A DNA stretch of 64,000 nt from Candidatus Zixiibacteriota bacterium (GCA_040756055.1 JBFLZR010000001.1:189849-253848), one strand, 5' to 3'; shown: positions 26,112 through 35,639, counted from the stretch's first letter. Made by a program: numbers and translations. Notes: generated by a model from the letters alone, not told the origin.

Positions 26112-27409
26112 ATATATGCGTTGTTGGAACGGGTTATGTAGGTCTGGTGGCCGGTGCTTGCATGTCGGACTTCGGAATGCACGTCATATGTGTCGATCGC
26201 GACGAATCCAAAATCAAAATGCTCAAGAATGGCAAAATGCCCATCTATGAGATAGGCCTCAGTGATCTTGTGCAGCGCAATGTCAAGCTCGGCCGTCTGG
26301 TGTTCTCCAGCGACCTCGAAAAGGCTGTGGACCGCTCCCTGGTCGTCTTTGTGGGAGTGGGGACCCCGGAAAACGACGATGGCAGCGCCAATCTTACGCA
26401 GGTGCGCGAAGTCGTGAGAACGGTGGCCCGAACCATGAACGATTACAAAGTCATTGTCATCAAAAGCACCGTACCGGTAGGCACCGCCCGCGAGCTAAAG
26501 AAACTGATACGGGATAATCTTACCCGTGAGGTGGAGTTCGATATAGTCTCAAACCCGGAATTCCTGCGTGAGGGAGCCGCCGTGAATGACTTTCTCAGAC
26601 CGGATCGAGTGGTAATCGGCGCCGACTCCGAAAGAGCGATGGCTATCATAAGAGACATCTATCGTCCTCTGTATCTTCTTGAAACCCCGATCGTAGGCAC
26701 CACCAACGAAACCGCGGAGATGATTAAGTACGCCTCCAATACCATGCTGGCGCTCAAAATCTCCTTCATCAACGAAATTGCCAATATTTGCGACCGGGTG
26801 GGCGCCGATGTATACAAAGTCGCCACCGGGGTCGGCATGGACAAGAGAATAGGCCCAAAATTTCTCCATCCGGGACCCGGATTCGGCGGATCCTGTTTTC
26901 CCAAGGACATCAGGTCGCTGGTCAACACCGCCGAATCGGTGGGCTATGATTTCCAGCTCGGCAAGTCGGTTCTGAGGGTAAATGAGCGTCAGAAGGAGTT
27001 GATTGTCGAAAAGAGTCGAAAGCTTCTTGACGGCCTTAAAGACAAGACAATCTGTCTGCTTGGTCTGGCGTTCAAGCCGGGGACGGACGATGTTCGTGAA
27101 TCCCCCCCGCTTCATATCGCCCGCAAGCTGCTCGCTGAAGGGGCCAGGGTGCAGGCATATGACCCGGCGGCCATGGATGAAGCCAAAAAAGAGCTGGCCG
27201 AATTGACATACTGCGATGATTACCTGACGGCCGCGAAAGAAGCCGACCTGATAATTATCGCTACCGAATGGCACGAGTTCAGGGATTTGGATTTCGATGC
27301 TCTGAAAAAGAACCTCAGGGGGCTCAATATCTTTGATACCCGCAATATTTATAGTCCGCAGGATGTCCGCAAGCGCGGCTTCACTTATATTTGTACCGGG
27401 CGGCAGTAG
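26108..27409 (+). CDS. ugd: UDP-glucose 6-dehydrogenase
   Basis: This 433-residue protein has the full architecture of the UDP-glucose/GDP-mannose dehydrogenase family: N-terminal Rossmann VGTGYVGLVAGACMSDFG, VGTPENDDGSANL, IKSTVPVGTA, SNPEFLREG, the catalytic Cys in GFGGSCFPKD, and the C-terminal domain with LLGLAFKPGTDDVRESP. It oxidises UDP-glucose to UDP-glucuronate with two NAD+. The ATGA overlap with the upstream epimerase indicates coupled translation. ManNAc dehydrogenase (WecC) is a less likely alternative. The operon ends at the terminator 27435-27470. Confidence 0.93.
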   Translation: MNICVVGTGYVGLVAGACMSDFGMHVICVDRDESKIKMLKNGKMPIYEIGLSDLVQRNVKLGRLVFSSDLEKAVDRSLVVFVGVGTPENDDGSANLTQVREVVRTVARTMNDYKVIVIKSTVPVGTARELKKLIRDNLTREVEFDIVSNPEFLREGAAVNDFLRPDRVVIGADSERAMAIIRDIYRPLYLLETPIVGTTNETAEMIKYASNTMLALKISFINEIANICDRVGADVYKVATGVGMDKRIGPKFLHPGPGFGGSCFPKDIRSLVNTAESVGYDFQLGKSVLRVNERQKELIVEKSRKLLDGLKDKTICLLGLAFKPGTDDVRESPPLHIARKLLAEGARVQAYDPAAMDEAKKELAELTYCDDYLTAAKEADLIIIATEWHEFRDLDFDALKKNLRGLNIFDTRNIYSPQDVRKRGFTYICTGRQ

Positions 27410-27434
27410 GCGCGGCGAGGGAAACAGATGCAAT

Positions 27435-27470
27435 AAAAAAGTCGGGTACTTTTGGTACCCGACTTTTTTT
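27435..27470. terminator. Bidirectional terminator between convergent operons
   Basis: Perfect arms GTCGGGTAC (27441-27449) and GTACCCGAC (27455-27463), flanked by A6 on the left and T7 on the right, with a 5-base loop. The symmetrical A/T tails let it stop both the ugd operon (plus) and the PorV-like operon (minus). Confidence 0.93.
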
Positions 27471-27487
27471 ATGGTTGTAAAACCAAA

Positions 27488-28477
27488 TTAGAAGTTGGCT
27501 TTCAACGTAAAGTACTGGTTGTCGTCGAATACTTCGGTCTCGTTCCAGGAGTATTCGAATGTCAGGTCAACGCCACCAAGCGGTACCGTCAACCCGGCGC
27601 CGAACGACGCACCGTAAATGTACGAATCCTGTTCGGAGAAGTTGTATCCGGCGCGCAGCGCGTACTTGCCGTCATAGACGTATTCCGCACCGCCCTGCCA
27701 GTAATCATCCGAGTAGTTGTTCGACCGGAAGTTACCGGAGAGGTTGGCCAGATTCTTGCCGTCATCGAGGAAGTCGTAGCCGATACCGACGTTGATCGAG
27801 CTGGGCAGATCGAACTTGGCGGCAACCTGTCTTGCCGGACGGTCATTGAGCTCGCGATCGAACCCGATGCCGTCAAACGCCATTTCAGGGCCATAGTTCT
27901 TGACTGCCAGACCGACCGACAATCCGTACCAGCGCGGCTTGTAGATGAAGCCCACATCGAAAGCTACGCCGGTGGCTTTGACATTGAAGATGTCCTCGTT
28001 GATGAACATCGCCGTCACACCGAACGCGACGTTGGCCGTGAACTCACGGGCATAGGTCACGTTCAACACCGACAGAGTCGGGCTGAATACGCGGCCCGTG
28101 CCATCCGGGAAGTCCTCGGTGGTTTCCTCGATATCACCAACGGAGACGACCTTGGCGCCGAATCCGATCGTACCAAAGCCTTCGATACCTTTGGCGATAC
28201 CGACGAAGTTGACATCGATATCAGCGATATACGGCAGGTATGTGAATGCTGCTTCCGTACCTTCCAGCGAGGCGAGCCCCGCCGGGTTCCAGTACATAGC
28301 TTCTATACCGGAAGTGGTCGAAAGCACGGCGCCACCCATAGCGGTGCCGCGGGAGCCAACTGGAATCAGAAGCTCCTGGGCGCCAGCGGTGCCTAATCTC
28401 AATGTGTTCCCCGCATAAGCCGGGCTCAGGCCTACTACAAGGAGAACCATTAACACTATGAAAAGTTTATACTTCAT
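27488..28477 (-). CDS. PorV/PorQ family outer-membrane beta-barrel protein
   Basis: I favour ATG 28477, since AAGGAG lies ten bases upstream; the in-frame GTG at 28486 is only one base from that site. The 329-residue product has a signal peptide (LFIVLMVLLVVGLSPAYA). The family start follows: LGTAGAQELLIPVGSRGTAMGGA, then IEAMYWNPAGLA. The remainder is alternating beta-strand sequence ending in an aromatic strand (YFTLKANF). PorV-type proteins are FadL-like barrels that, in Bacteroidetes, act with the type IX secretion system. It is the last gene of a three-gene minus-strand operon with a TonB receptor and a large secreted protein. Confidence 0.85.
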   Translation of the reverse strand: MKYKLFIVLMVLLVVGLSPAYAGNTLRLGTAGAQELLIPVGSRGTAMGGAVLSTTSGIEAMYWNPAGLASLEGTEAAFTYLPYIADIDVNFVGIAKGIEGFGTIGFGAKVVSVGDIEETTEDFPDGTGRVFSPTLSVLNVTYAREFTANVAFGVTAMFINEDIFNVKATGVAFDVGFIYKPRWYGLSVGLAVKNYGPEMAFDGIGFDRELNDRPARQVAAKFDLPSSINVGIGYDFLDDGKNLANLSGNFRSNNYSDDYWQGGAEYVYDGKYALRAGYNFSEQDSYIYGASFGAGLTVPLGGVDLTFEYSWNETEVFDDNQYFTLKANF

Positions 28478-28495
28478 TACTTTCACGCTCCTTGT

Positions 28496-31400
28496 TTAGT
28501 AAATGTCCAGAACTTCCTGCTCGACGAAGACTGCCATTTTGCCAATCTTCTGACCAAAGCCCGGAGCATCCACAACATAAATGTAGATACCCGAAGCCAC
28601 CGGCAAGCGGTTCTCGGTTAATACATCCCAGGTAACTTCGGCTGTTGAAGGATCGTTCTTCTCTATGGTCCGAATCAGATCACCACCGAGGTTGTAGATA
28701 GTTATAGTGCATTCCGCAGGCAGATGATGGAACTTGATGGCGTAGCTGCCCGGGTTCGGATCGTATCCGCCTGACAGATAGAACGGGTTCGGTACCGGCT
28801 TGATCAGGTCGAGGTCGTTTTCAGTAGAGGTCATCTGAGGAGAGGGAGCCGTGAAGAAGAACGTATCGGCCGGCAGATTAATCCGTCCCGGGAAAATCTG
28901 GAATTCATCTTCCCCAGTCCCGCCCGGTGAGAACGGTACATCGTGGCCTCTGCGATTCCATGTTGCCCAATACTGGATAGGAATCGCCGGATCCGACAGG
29001 GCGTTGGTAGCCCAATCCGGGTTGACGGTCTCACTGTACGGCTGATTGAAGATAAAGAGCCACTCCCGTGGGCCGCCGGAGCCAACGTTGTCGGTGGCCA
29101 ACGCCACGAGTGAATCACTCTCTGCCGGCCAGTATTTTCCATCTACCCGACCTAACGAGACGTTGTTCTCCATATAACCGAGAGCGAGCCTCGTAGGCGG
29201 ATCTGTGTCCATATTCCAGGCAGAAAGCGGGCAGGTTCTATCGAACTCCTGGAACACATAACTTGCGGACGGATTAACAATAAACGGCGCAAATTCCGGC
29301 TGGGCAGGTGGATTTTGCGCGTTTCTCAAGAAGCGATAGGCGTACGACACGTTTTCATCGTTTGGATCGAAGGTGCCGTCCTCGGCACTGACCGTAGCCA
29401 GTCGCAACACGACCTCCGTGAGTTCTCCCGGTCCCACTATTGATAAACCGTTGAAGTAGTGGGCCGGTGATTCCCAGCCAAGAGCGCCACGGAAGCCCTC
29501 AAAACCAAAGTCGCCTTCTGCCCATGTGAACCGTCGTGTGCCTGCGGGTATGTCCCAGCCCCAGGAGGACGGGTCATTCTCGCAATCAATTATGTCACAG
29601 CGCTTCACACCGGGTAACGGACCTTGAACCTTGAGTAGGATACCGTCAAACACAAAGTAATCATCATCACCTTCCTGGTTGACCTGATCCTGTAACACCC
29701 ATCGATTTGCGTCCGTGTCATATACGTGCCACAAAGTAACCACATCCACCAGAGTGTCAACGCCAGATCCTTCTTCGATTTCAACGACTATCGTGTCGAC
29801 ACAATATGTCACAATCGCCGTATCAGGATCGGCCGAAGTATCCCAGGCGAGGTCGCATGTATCAGTGGTGGTGTTAAAGTCAAAAGTGGTATCGGCAAAC
29901 TCCCACGGATGATACGTGGTGTCGTATCTGTGCGTGAAGGTCAAGCGGTAATCATGCCCCGTAAGAGCAAGCGGATCCATGATTATCGGCTCAATAACGC
30001 CGTCGGATATACCGGAACTGTGTGTTACGGGAAGCACCTCATACGATTCCGTAACAGGATGTATACCAGCTACGGGCGATTGCGGTGTTATCGAAAGAGT
30101 TCTCTCGCTTTCGAGAAACCGGTCTCCGTTCGGTACAGCATCACCGTTTTGCTTGAAATAGCCGAACGAGAAAGCGCTAACCTTAAAATAATATTCGGTT
30201 AGGTCTTTCAAGCTCGTGTTGGTCAGAGCGTCGCTCGTTGCCGTATAATGATAGCTGAGCCCGGTATTCTTCACCGAACGCATTACGACGGGGAGGTCCA
30301 AACCCGATTCCGTGTCGAACAGGGTGTCAACCAGAGGCTCACCAGCGTCCTCGCGCTCGTTGATAACGTCGTACGTACCGAGCAGCTTCCATGGTCCGGC
30401 AGGGGTCTCGCCCTGCCACACCGAATATCCTTCGAAGGGATATTCGCCCTGGTCAACTTCTGAGGTATCATCCCAGGAAAGGGTGATTTCCCCAGACAGC
30501 CGAGCCACTGTCACATTCGGCTTGGCCGGCGGCGCCGGAGGATTGAAGCCTTCTTCATAGAGTACCTGCGCGAATTTGTCAAGGTTCTTCACGACCGTTA
30601 CGGAACTAAGGTTGTCGGAACCCTGACCAACAATCATGGCGCAGATGATTTCAGTGGAGTCGCCGGGAGCGAATTCGGTCACCGGTCCCGTCGTCTGCAT
30701 CCAGCGGCGGTCGGCGGGAGCGATGTCAATGTCGCCTTCGCCGGTAACCGGGTCACCACTATGCACGAACTTCAAGACTTCGCCCTCGTAAGTGTAGGGG
30801 CTGCCGTCGCTATTGAAACCGCGCATATAATTGAATGTTTCCTGAGCTTCGTCCGGGTCGGTACCGTTGATATACTTGTTGAACGAATACAGGCCCATGT
30901 TGGTATAACCCACCCAGGTGGTGTCCCACATACGGGCGGTATCGGCTTCGTCACCGGTAAAGACCAGCGGCCCCTGGAAGAAGTCGCAGCCCATTGCCGG
31001 GGGCGCGGCTCCGTACTGACCGTCGTCGTTATCGGAGTTGTACACAAATCCAAGATCAATAGTCGTATCGCACCCGACAAGATCGTCGCCGGCGGTACCG
31101 AGGTCAGGGTCATACCAGATGGAGAAGTAGCAGTCCTGGATCGTGTTCACTCCTTTGTTGTAAATCTGGTATTTGACAAAGACCATATTGCCCAACGAGC
31201 CTATGCGGTCAAAAGAGAATACCGTCTGCTTCACCTCAATTCCAAGCGGATCGGTAAAGCCGGCGTCGTTGTCGTGATTGTTGGCGTAGGCGTCGTTATA
31301 TACGCACCAGAGCATCTGGTCGCCGATCATTTTCGGGGTACCATCTTCATTAACCGGGGCGCCCTGATCGACCGGCCAGTTGGTGTAGTCGCCACTGGGG

Positions 31401-31849
31401 TTGCCCGCCAGACTGTCACGGTAGAGTTTATAGACTCTGAAATCCGGGCTGTCCGGCGAGTAGGTCGAGTCGACCATCGGCCCGGGCGTGTATTCGCTGC
31501 TGTACACCGAAACCACGACTCTAATAGTATCATTGACGAGACCGCCGACCCAGAGACCAGCCGCGTAGTTCGGCGAGAAGTCACCCGCCTTACCGATGTT
31601 GCCAGCTATGAGCGCCGTGTCTCCGGCGTACGGGAACCAGGTACCATAGTCGTAACCGAATACACCAGCAAGGTCACGACCGAAATTGCCGTGATTGGTC
31701 ACGAACATCAGTATCCTGTTGGCGTCGATAAAAGTGGTGTTGTCGATAATTGCCGATGACGGCTCGGTGTCAAGCCCTTTCGGGGGTCTGGCCGCGAGCG
31801 GCACTGCCAACAGGAGCACCATCAAACAACATAAAAGTTTAATTCTCAT
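28496..31849 (-). CDS. Large secreted protein with FnIII-like and C-terminal FlgD/T9SS-type domain
   Basis: This 1117-residue protein has a signal peptide (LLCCLMVLLLAVPLAA) and a good ribosome binding site (GGAGAGGA). The N-terminal half describes no known enzyme but is rich in D, G, W and Y like surface adhesins or carbohydrate-binding proteins. A fibronectin-III segment starts near PPAPPAKPNVTVARLSGE and continues to the middle. The C-terminal about 90 residues (IKPVPNPFYLSGGYDPNPG, then ITIYNLGGDLIRTIEKND, VTWDVLTENRLPVASGIYIY) are a FlgD-like/T9SS type A sorting-type domain. It sits 24 bp after the TonB receptor and 18 bp before the PorV-like gene (ATG 28477), so the operon may export and display it. 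No catalytic motif is recognised. Confidence 0.7.
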   Translation of the reverse strand: MRIKLLCCLMVLLLAVPLAARPPKGLDTEPSSAIIDNTTFIDANRILMFVTNHGNFGRDLAGVFGYDYGTWFPYAGDTALIAGNIGKAGDFSPNYAAGLWVGGLVNDTIRVVVSVYSSEYTPGPMVDSTYSPDSPDFRVYKLYRDSLAGNPSGDYTNWPVDQGAPVNEDGTPKMIGDQMLWCVYNDAYANNHDNDAGFTDPLGIEVKQTVFSFDRIGSLGNMVFVKYQIYNKGVNTIQDCYFSIWYDPDLGTAGDDLVGCDTTIDLGFVYNSDNDDGQYGAAPPAMGCDFFQGPLVFTGDEADTARMWDTTWVGYTNMGLYSFNKYINGTDPDEAQETFNYMRGFNSDGSPYTYEGEVLKFVHSGDPVTGEGDIDIAPADRRWMQTTGPVTEFAPGDSTEIICAMIVGQGSDNLSSVTVVKNLDKFAQVLYEEGFNPPAPPAKPNVTVARLSGEITLSWDDTSEVDQGEYPFEGYSVWQGETPAGPWKLLGTYDVINEREDAGEPLVDTLFDTESGLDLPVVMRSVKNTGLSYHYTATSDALTNTSLKDLTEYYFKVSAFSFGYFKQNGDAVPNGDRFLESERTLSITPQSPVAGIHPVTESYEVLPVTHSSGISDGVIEPIIMDPLALTGHDYRLTFTHRYDTTYHPWEFADTTFDFNTTTDTCDLAWDTSADPDTAIVTYCVDTIVVEIEEGSGVDTLVDVVTLWHVYDTDANRWVLQDQVNQEGDDDYFVFDGILLKVQGPLPGVKRCDIIDCENDPSSWGWDIPAGTRRFTWAEGDFGFEGFRGALGWESPAHYFNGLSIVGPGELTEVVLRLATVSAEDGTFDPNDENVSYAYRFLRNAQNPPAQPEFAPFIVNPSASYVFQEFDRTCPLSAWNMDTDPPTRLALGYMENNVSLGRVDGKYWPAESDSLVALATDNVGSGGPREWLFIFNQPYSETVNPDWATNALSDPAIPIQYWATWNRRGHDVPFSPGGTGEDEFQIFPGRINLPADTFFFTAPSPQMTSTENDLDLIKPVPNPFYLSGGYDPNPGSYAIKFHHLPAECTITIYNLGGDLIRTIEKNDPSTAEVTWDVLTENRLPVASGIYIYVVDAPGFGQKIGKMAVFVEQEVLDIY

Positions 31850-31873
31850 CTTATAGTCCTCTCCTCATGTTCG

Positions 31874-34786
31874 TCAGAACGATAGACGCAACCCGGCGAA
31901 TACCATCCGCGGATTGGACCAGTTCTTCGGGTTGTTCTGCAGAGCGTCGTATCGGTAGGCAAATTCGGCGCCATCCTCGGGATCAGACGCGCGCACCACA
32001 CCTTCCGGAGATTCGAGATACCCGGAGGTATTGGGTTCGCCGGTGCCTTCATAGACAGCCACGATATTTTCCCTGTCGAGCAGGTTCTTGACCCAGATAT
32101 AAGGACGAATCTGGTAATTGCCTACCTGGAAGGTACGCTCCAGTTTGAGGTCGATGACAAAGGTCCACGGCATTCTGGCCGAGTTGATGCCACCGGTCGG
32201 CGTCTGCTGAACGGAGGCGTTCGGGCTGACGGCGTCATACACCTCCATAGGAGTGTACGGCAGACCGCTGGCCAACTGCGCCACTATATTGAGACCGAAG
32301 TTCTCGAGCGGACGGATGTTACCGACAAGCGGGCCTTCGCCCTTCATTGAGCGCAGGTCGAACATGGCAATGATGCTGTGGCGCTGGTCGTAGTCCAGCG
32401 GATTAGTCGACTTCGGCGTGCCACCCGGGTTCTTCCAGGCGATGTTGAACGTTGAATTGGCGTAGGAGCCGGTGCCGCTTGCGTAGCTCAGCGAATATTT
32501 CAACTGCATGGCAATATTGCGCGTGCGGCGCATATTGACGCTGAAATCAACACCCTTGATCGTACCGTAGTCGGTGTTGCCGTAATAGTCATAAGCGAAC
32601 GGAAAAGCAGGCGCCTGGTGGAAAATCTGAACCAGGTCCTGTACGTCCTTGTAATATGCGGTAAGGTCAAAAGCCGTGAACTCACCCAGCTGGTGCGTAA
32701 TACCAACTTCGTACTGGATGATTTTCTCCGGCTTAAGGTTCGGGTTCGGCTGGGCGTAGTATGAACCGGCGCCAATGCGGGCACCAAAGAAGTCATATCC
32801 GACGAACAGCCTGACCAGGTCGGGCCGCTGATAGAACTGACCGTAGTTGACGTGCAGCTGCGTGATGTCGCTGACCGGGAAGGAAACACCGAGACGAGGG
32901 GATACACGCGTGAACTTCTCGCTATCCTTAAGGTCCGTAGGATCGATTACCGAACCGAGGAGATCGCCAGCGTTGGTGGGATCGAGCGGGTAAGTGACGT
33001 TCTTCGTCTGCTTCGCTTTATAATCGAAGTAGTCGAAACGCAATCCCGCGTTGACTATCAATCCTCTCCAGTCAAGACGGTCGGTCAAATAGATACCCAG
33101 ATTGATGGGGTGCTTGGCACCGAACGCATAGACCGTATCAGTGGTTCCGTCCGCATTCAAAAGTATCCGCTCGATTTCCCAATCCTCGAGATCGGACTCG
33201 TTGCCGAAGATGTCGTAACCATAACGGTTCACGTTCTCCGTGCTGTAATCCACGGAAGCATCGAAGTTCTGGTAAAACCGAGTGGTGTGACGCTGGAAGT
33301 CAAAACCAAACTTCAGCGTCTGGCTGGCGCTGATCTGGCTGGTGATGTCTCCCTTGAAACCGATGTACGAGGATTTACGCTTGAGAATGGAGCCAGAGAC
33401 ATAATGCTCCAAAAACGTAACGAACTCGTCATCCGCAAAGATACTGTCGCCTTCGGCAAACAGATTGAAATCATCCCATTCAGGGTTGGGATAATCGCGC
33501 TGATAGGCCTCCACATTGTCAAAGAGAACGCCGTCGCCTCTCACTCTTTGCGTCATGAAGTAAGAACCGCTCAGGTTATAAAACGTATTCGCGTTCAGAG
33601 TGTGCGTAATCTTGGCGTTCAAGCCCATGTTGGTGTCTTCGTAGCGCGGTGAGTGCTTGACCTGGTCAGGGAAACGCGGATGATTATAAAAGTGGCTATA
33701 TTCCGACCATCTGTCAATCGACCCGTTGCCGTTCAGGGTCAGCTTGACAGTAGGCGAGAAGTTGTAATCCAATTTACCCTGATACGACCAGCCTTCGAGC
33801 CAGTTGTTGGGCATCGTGTTGCGCGATTCCCAGCCGAACTGCTCATAAATCTCCTTGGTCTTAATCGAGGGAGTGCGGTCTTCCTGATAACGGCGCTCTC
33901 CGGACAGATAGAAGTATCCGTTCTTCAGTCCGGGGATAGGACCGCTGACGTCGCCGGTGTAGAAATTGTGGTCGAATACCGGCTTGTTGTCGCTGTCGAG
34001 GAAGTTGTCAGTGACACCCTCAATCGCGACATGGTATTCATCGCTACCGGAGTTGGTAACGACGTTGACAATACCGGAAGCCACGTGGCCATACTCGGCC
34101 GAGAACGCGCCGGAGGTCACAGAAACTTCCTTAATGGCGTTATTGCTGACGTTGGCGGTTGAGATACCGGACAACGGATCCTGCTGTGAGAAACCGTCGA
34201 CATAGTACGCCACTTCGGAGGGACGACCACCGCGCAGGTTGAGCTCGGGAGATGCCGCCCGGGACTCACGACCGCCGCGCTGGCGGGTGTCAACGTTGGA
34301 ATTCATGCGAACTACGCTGTTTTGGATACCCACGACCTGTTCGAAACCACGGGTCGGCATGGCCTGAATTTCTTCGGACCGCACGATATTGACCGAGGTC
34401 GTTTTGTCGCGAGTAACCAGCTGCTGTTCGGCTCTCACCTCAATCACGGTGCCAAGCTCCGCGGCTTGAGGCGTCATAGCCTGATTAACATAAGCGGCGA
34501 GATCAGCATGGACAATCACGTTGGAGATTTCCACCGTTGCGTATCCCACGGCGGTCATGACCACGGTATAGTCTCCGACGGGAACATTCAAGATGGAGTA
34601 CCGACCATCCGGGTCAGTTATTGCACCCCAGGTTGTACCCTGCACCGACACGGTCACGCCTACGAGCGGCTGCTGCGTCTCAGCATCAGTGACCACGCCT
34701 GTAATCTTACCTACTACTGCACTAAAAACAGTACCTGTTAATAGAAGCAGCAGGGTACACGTGATACACAAGAGTTTTAGCTTCAT
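31874..34786 (-). CDS. TonB-dependent receptor with carboxypeptidase-regulatory-like N-terminal domain
   Basis: This 970-residue outer-membrane protein has a signal peptide (residues 1-22). A CarboxypepD_reg-like beta-sandwich follows (ITGVVTDAETQQPLVGVTV, then DPDGRYSILNVPVGDYTV). The plug domain is near residues 110-230 (SEEIQAMPTRGFEQVVGIQ, LNLRGGRPSEVAYYVDG, IVNVVTNSG), and a long 22-strand-type barrel ends in an aromatic residue (VFAGLRLSF). AAGGAG precedes the ATG. Such receptors import large ligands or take part in surface assembly in FCB bacteria. It is the first gene of an operon with the 1117-residue protein and the PorV-like barrel, so a role in that protein's surface complex is plausible. 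The ligand is unknown. Confidence 0.88.
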   Translation of the reverse strand: MKLKLLCITCTLLLLLTGTVFSAVVGKITGVVTDAETQQPLVGVTVSVQGTTWGAITDPDGRYSILNVPVGDYTVVMTAVGYATVEISNVIVHADLAAYVNQAMTPQAAELGTVIEVRAEQQLVTRDKTTSVNIVRSEEIQAMPTRGFEQVVGIQNSVVRMNSNVDTRQRGGRESRAASPELNLRGGRPSEVAYYVDGFSQQDPLSGISTANVSNNAIKEVSVTSGAFSAEYGHVASGIVNVVTNSGSDEYHVAIEGVTDNFLDSDNKPVFDHNFYTGDVSGPIPGLKNGYFYLSGERRYQEDRTPSIKTKEIYEQFGWESRNTMPNNWLEGWSYQGKLDYNFSPTVKLTLNGNGSIDRWSEYSHFYNHPRFPDQVKHSPRYEDTNMGLNAKITHTLNANTFYNLSGSYFMTQRVRGDGVLFDNVEAYQRDYPNPEWDDFNLFAEGDSIFADDEFVTFLEHYVSGSILKRKSSYIGFKGDITSQISASQTLKFGFDFQRHTTRFYQNFDASVDYSTENVNRYGYDIFGNESDLEDWEIERILLNADGTTDTVYAFGAKHPINLGIYLTDRLDWRGLIVNAGLRFDYFDYKAKQTKNVTYPLDPTNAGDLLGSVIDPTDLKDSEKFTRVSPRLGVSFPVSDITQLHVNYGQFYQRPDLVRLFVGYDFFGARIGAGSYYAQPNPNLKPEKIIQYEVGITHQLGEFTAFDLTAYYKDVQDLVQIFHQAPAFPFAYDYYGNTDYGTIKGVDFSVNMRRTRNIAMQLKYSLSYASGTGSYANSTFNIAWKNPGGTPKSTNPLDYDQRHSIIAMFDLRSMKGEGPLVGNIRPLENFGLNIVAQLASGLPYTPMEVYDAVSPNASVQQTPTGGINSARMPWTFVIDLKLERTFQVGNYQIRPYIWVKNLLDRENIVAVYEGTGEPNTSGYLESPEGVVRASDPEDGAEFAYRYDALQNNPKNWSNPRMVFAGLRLSF

Positions 34787-34923
34787 GCTTCACTTACTCC
34801 TTATCTTCTCTATTGAGTTAAAATTGGTGGTGAGGCAAAGAAATGACTTAACAACAATCGATACACTCCTCCTTTTGGGATTTCTTAAAGTTTAAGGTTA
34901 AAGGACCCTCTATTTTCCTAATA

Positions 34924-34954
34924 AGAATACGCCCTTTAGGGGCATTATTGTCAA
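34924..34954 (-). promoter_or_regulatory. Candidate promoter of the TonB receptor operon, long spacer with dyad
   Basis: On the minus strand, TTGACA (34954-34949) is followed by 19 bases and TATTCT (34929-34924), about 140 bases before the ATG. The 19-base spacer contains an inverted repeat with arms GCCC and GGGC. A 19-base spacer carrying a dyad is the arrangement used by MerR-type activators; here that is only a suggestion. Confidence 0.3.
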
Positions 34955-35517
34955 CAAAAAAATGGCTTTTGCAGTATGTTGCAGCAACTAAAATCAAGCC
35001 GTAAAACGCCGACTCACTGAATCCATTTCATTCCAACACAAATACTCGCATTCGACAACTTTCATTGGATGAAAATTTTTCCGTAATTATTTTCACACTC
35101 GACGGGATTTTGCGAGATGCAAGGGTTATCCACATTGCTCTCCTCAGCCGGGACACTATCGCCCATTCGAGAAATTAACAGACTGATAGAAAACTACTTA
35201 AGTGCCCAGTATGCGCCTCCCGCAGTGGTGCGACAGGCAGCATCTCGCTCACGCTCATCGTCATTTCTGGAGTTGAAGCCTCCATTTTCTGCGAGAGGCG
35301 GTCGGGTGCGAAGGTCTTCGTACGCCAGCCGAGAGTAATATCTTTTGTGGATGTTATCGATACAAATTCCCCCTTCGGGAGCCTCGCGGGTTTTTGGCGG
35401 TCCGGGCAGAAATTGCGCCGGACGGACGCTACGGGGTGGACATTGACAGCTGTTCCGGGTGCGTGATTGCCGCGTCGGCTTGAGTGATTGCGAGGCAGCG
35501 CGCCGCCATGAATTTTC
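34955..35517. other. Long non-coding stretch before tRNA-Glu
   Basis: I see no supported gene. The segment 35200-35340 is GC-rich with short open frames in both directions of Arg/Ser-rich, non-protein-like composition. A hairpin with arms GTCCGG and CCGGAC lies near 35400-35422, and a CCC-TTCG-GGG-like mini-hairpin near 35370-35380. Neither has a T-tract. The stretch could be a decayed gene or a dispersed repeat, which cannot be told from one copy. Confidence 0.3.
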
Positions 35518-35545
35518 TTGACAGTATGTCGAAAAAGAGTATAAT
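35518..35545 (+). promoter_or_regulatory. Promoter of tRNA-Glu
   Basis: Perfect TTGACA (35518-35523), a 16-base spacer and perfect TATAAT (35540-35545), 21 bases before the tRNA. It is the best sigma-70-type promoter in the window. Confidence 0.88.
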
Positions 35546-35566
35546 ACGACGCAATTTTGGCCCAAT

Positions 35567-35639
35567 GACCCCATCGTCTAGTGGCCTAGGACACCGCCCT
35601 TTCACGGCGGTAACACGGGTTCGACTCCCGTTGGGGTCA
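35567..35639 (+). tRNA. tRNA-Glu (anticodon TTC)
   Basis: A 73-base cloverleaf. The acceptor arms GACCCCA (35567-35573) and TGGGGTC (35632-35638) pair fully, with A as discriminator. The anticodon stem CCGCC/GGCGG encloses the 7-base loop CTTTCAC, giving TTC. The T-arm contains GGTTCGACTCC. CCA is not encoded; a T-run follows. The strong promoter at 35518 is its own. Confidence 0.97.

Noticed and set aside
27452-28396. Plus-strand open frame (314 codons) antisense to the PorV-like gene
   Set aside because: It starts inside the bidirectional terminator region and mirrors a well-supported beta-barrel gene.
30761-31759. Long plus-strand open frame (332 codons) antisense to the 1117-residue secreted protein
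   Set aside because: Its composition is that of a mirror frame of the minus-strand gene, it has no signal or motif, and the minus-strand gene has a ribosome binding site, signal peptide and domain structure.
34955-35517. Small protein genes in the stretch before tRNA-Glu
   Set aside because: The open frames (for example 35117-35338) lack ribosome binding sites and have Arg/Ser-rich, low-information composition on both strands.
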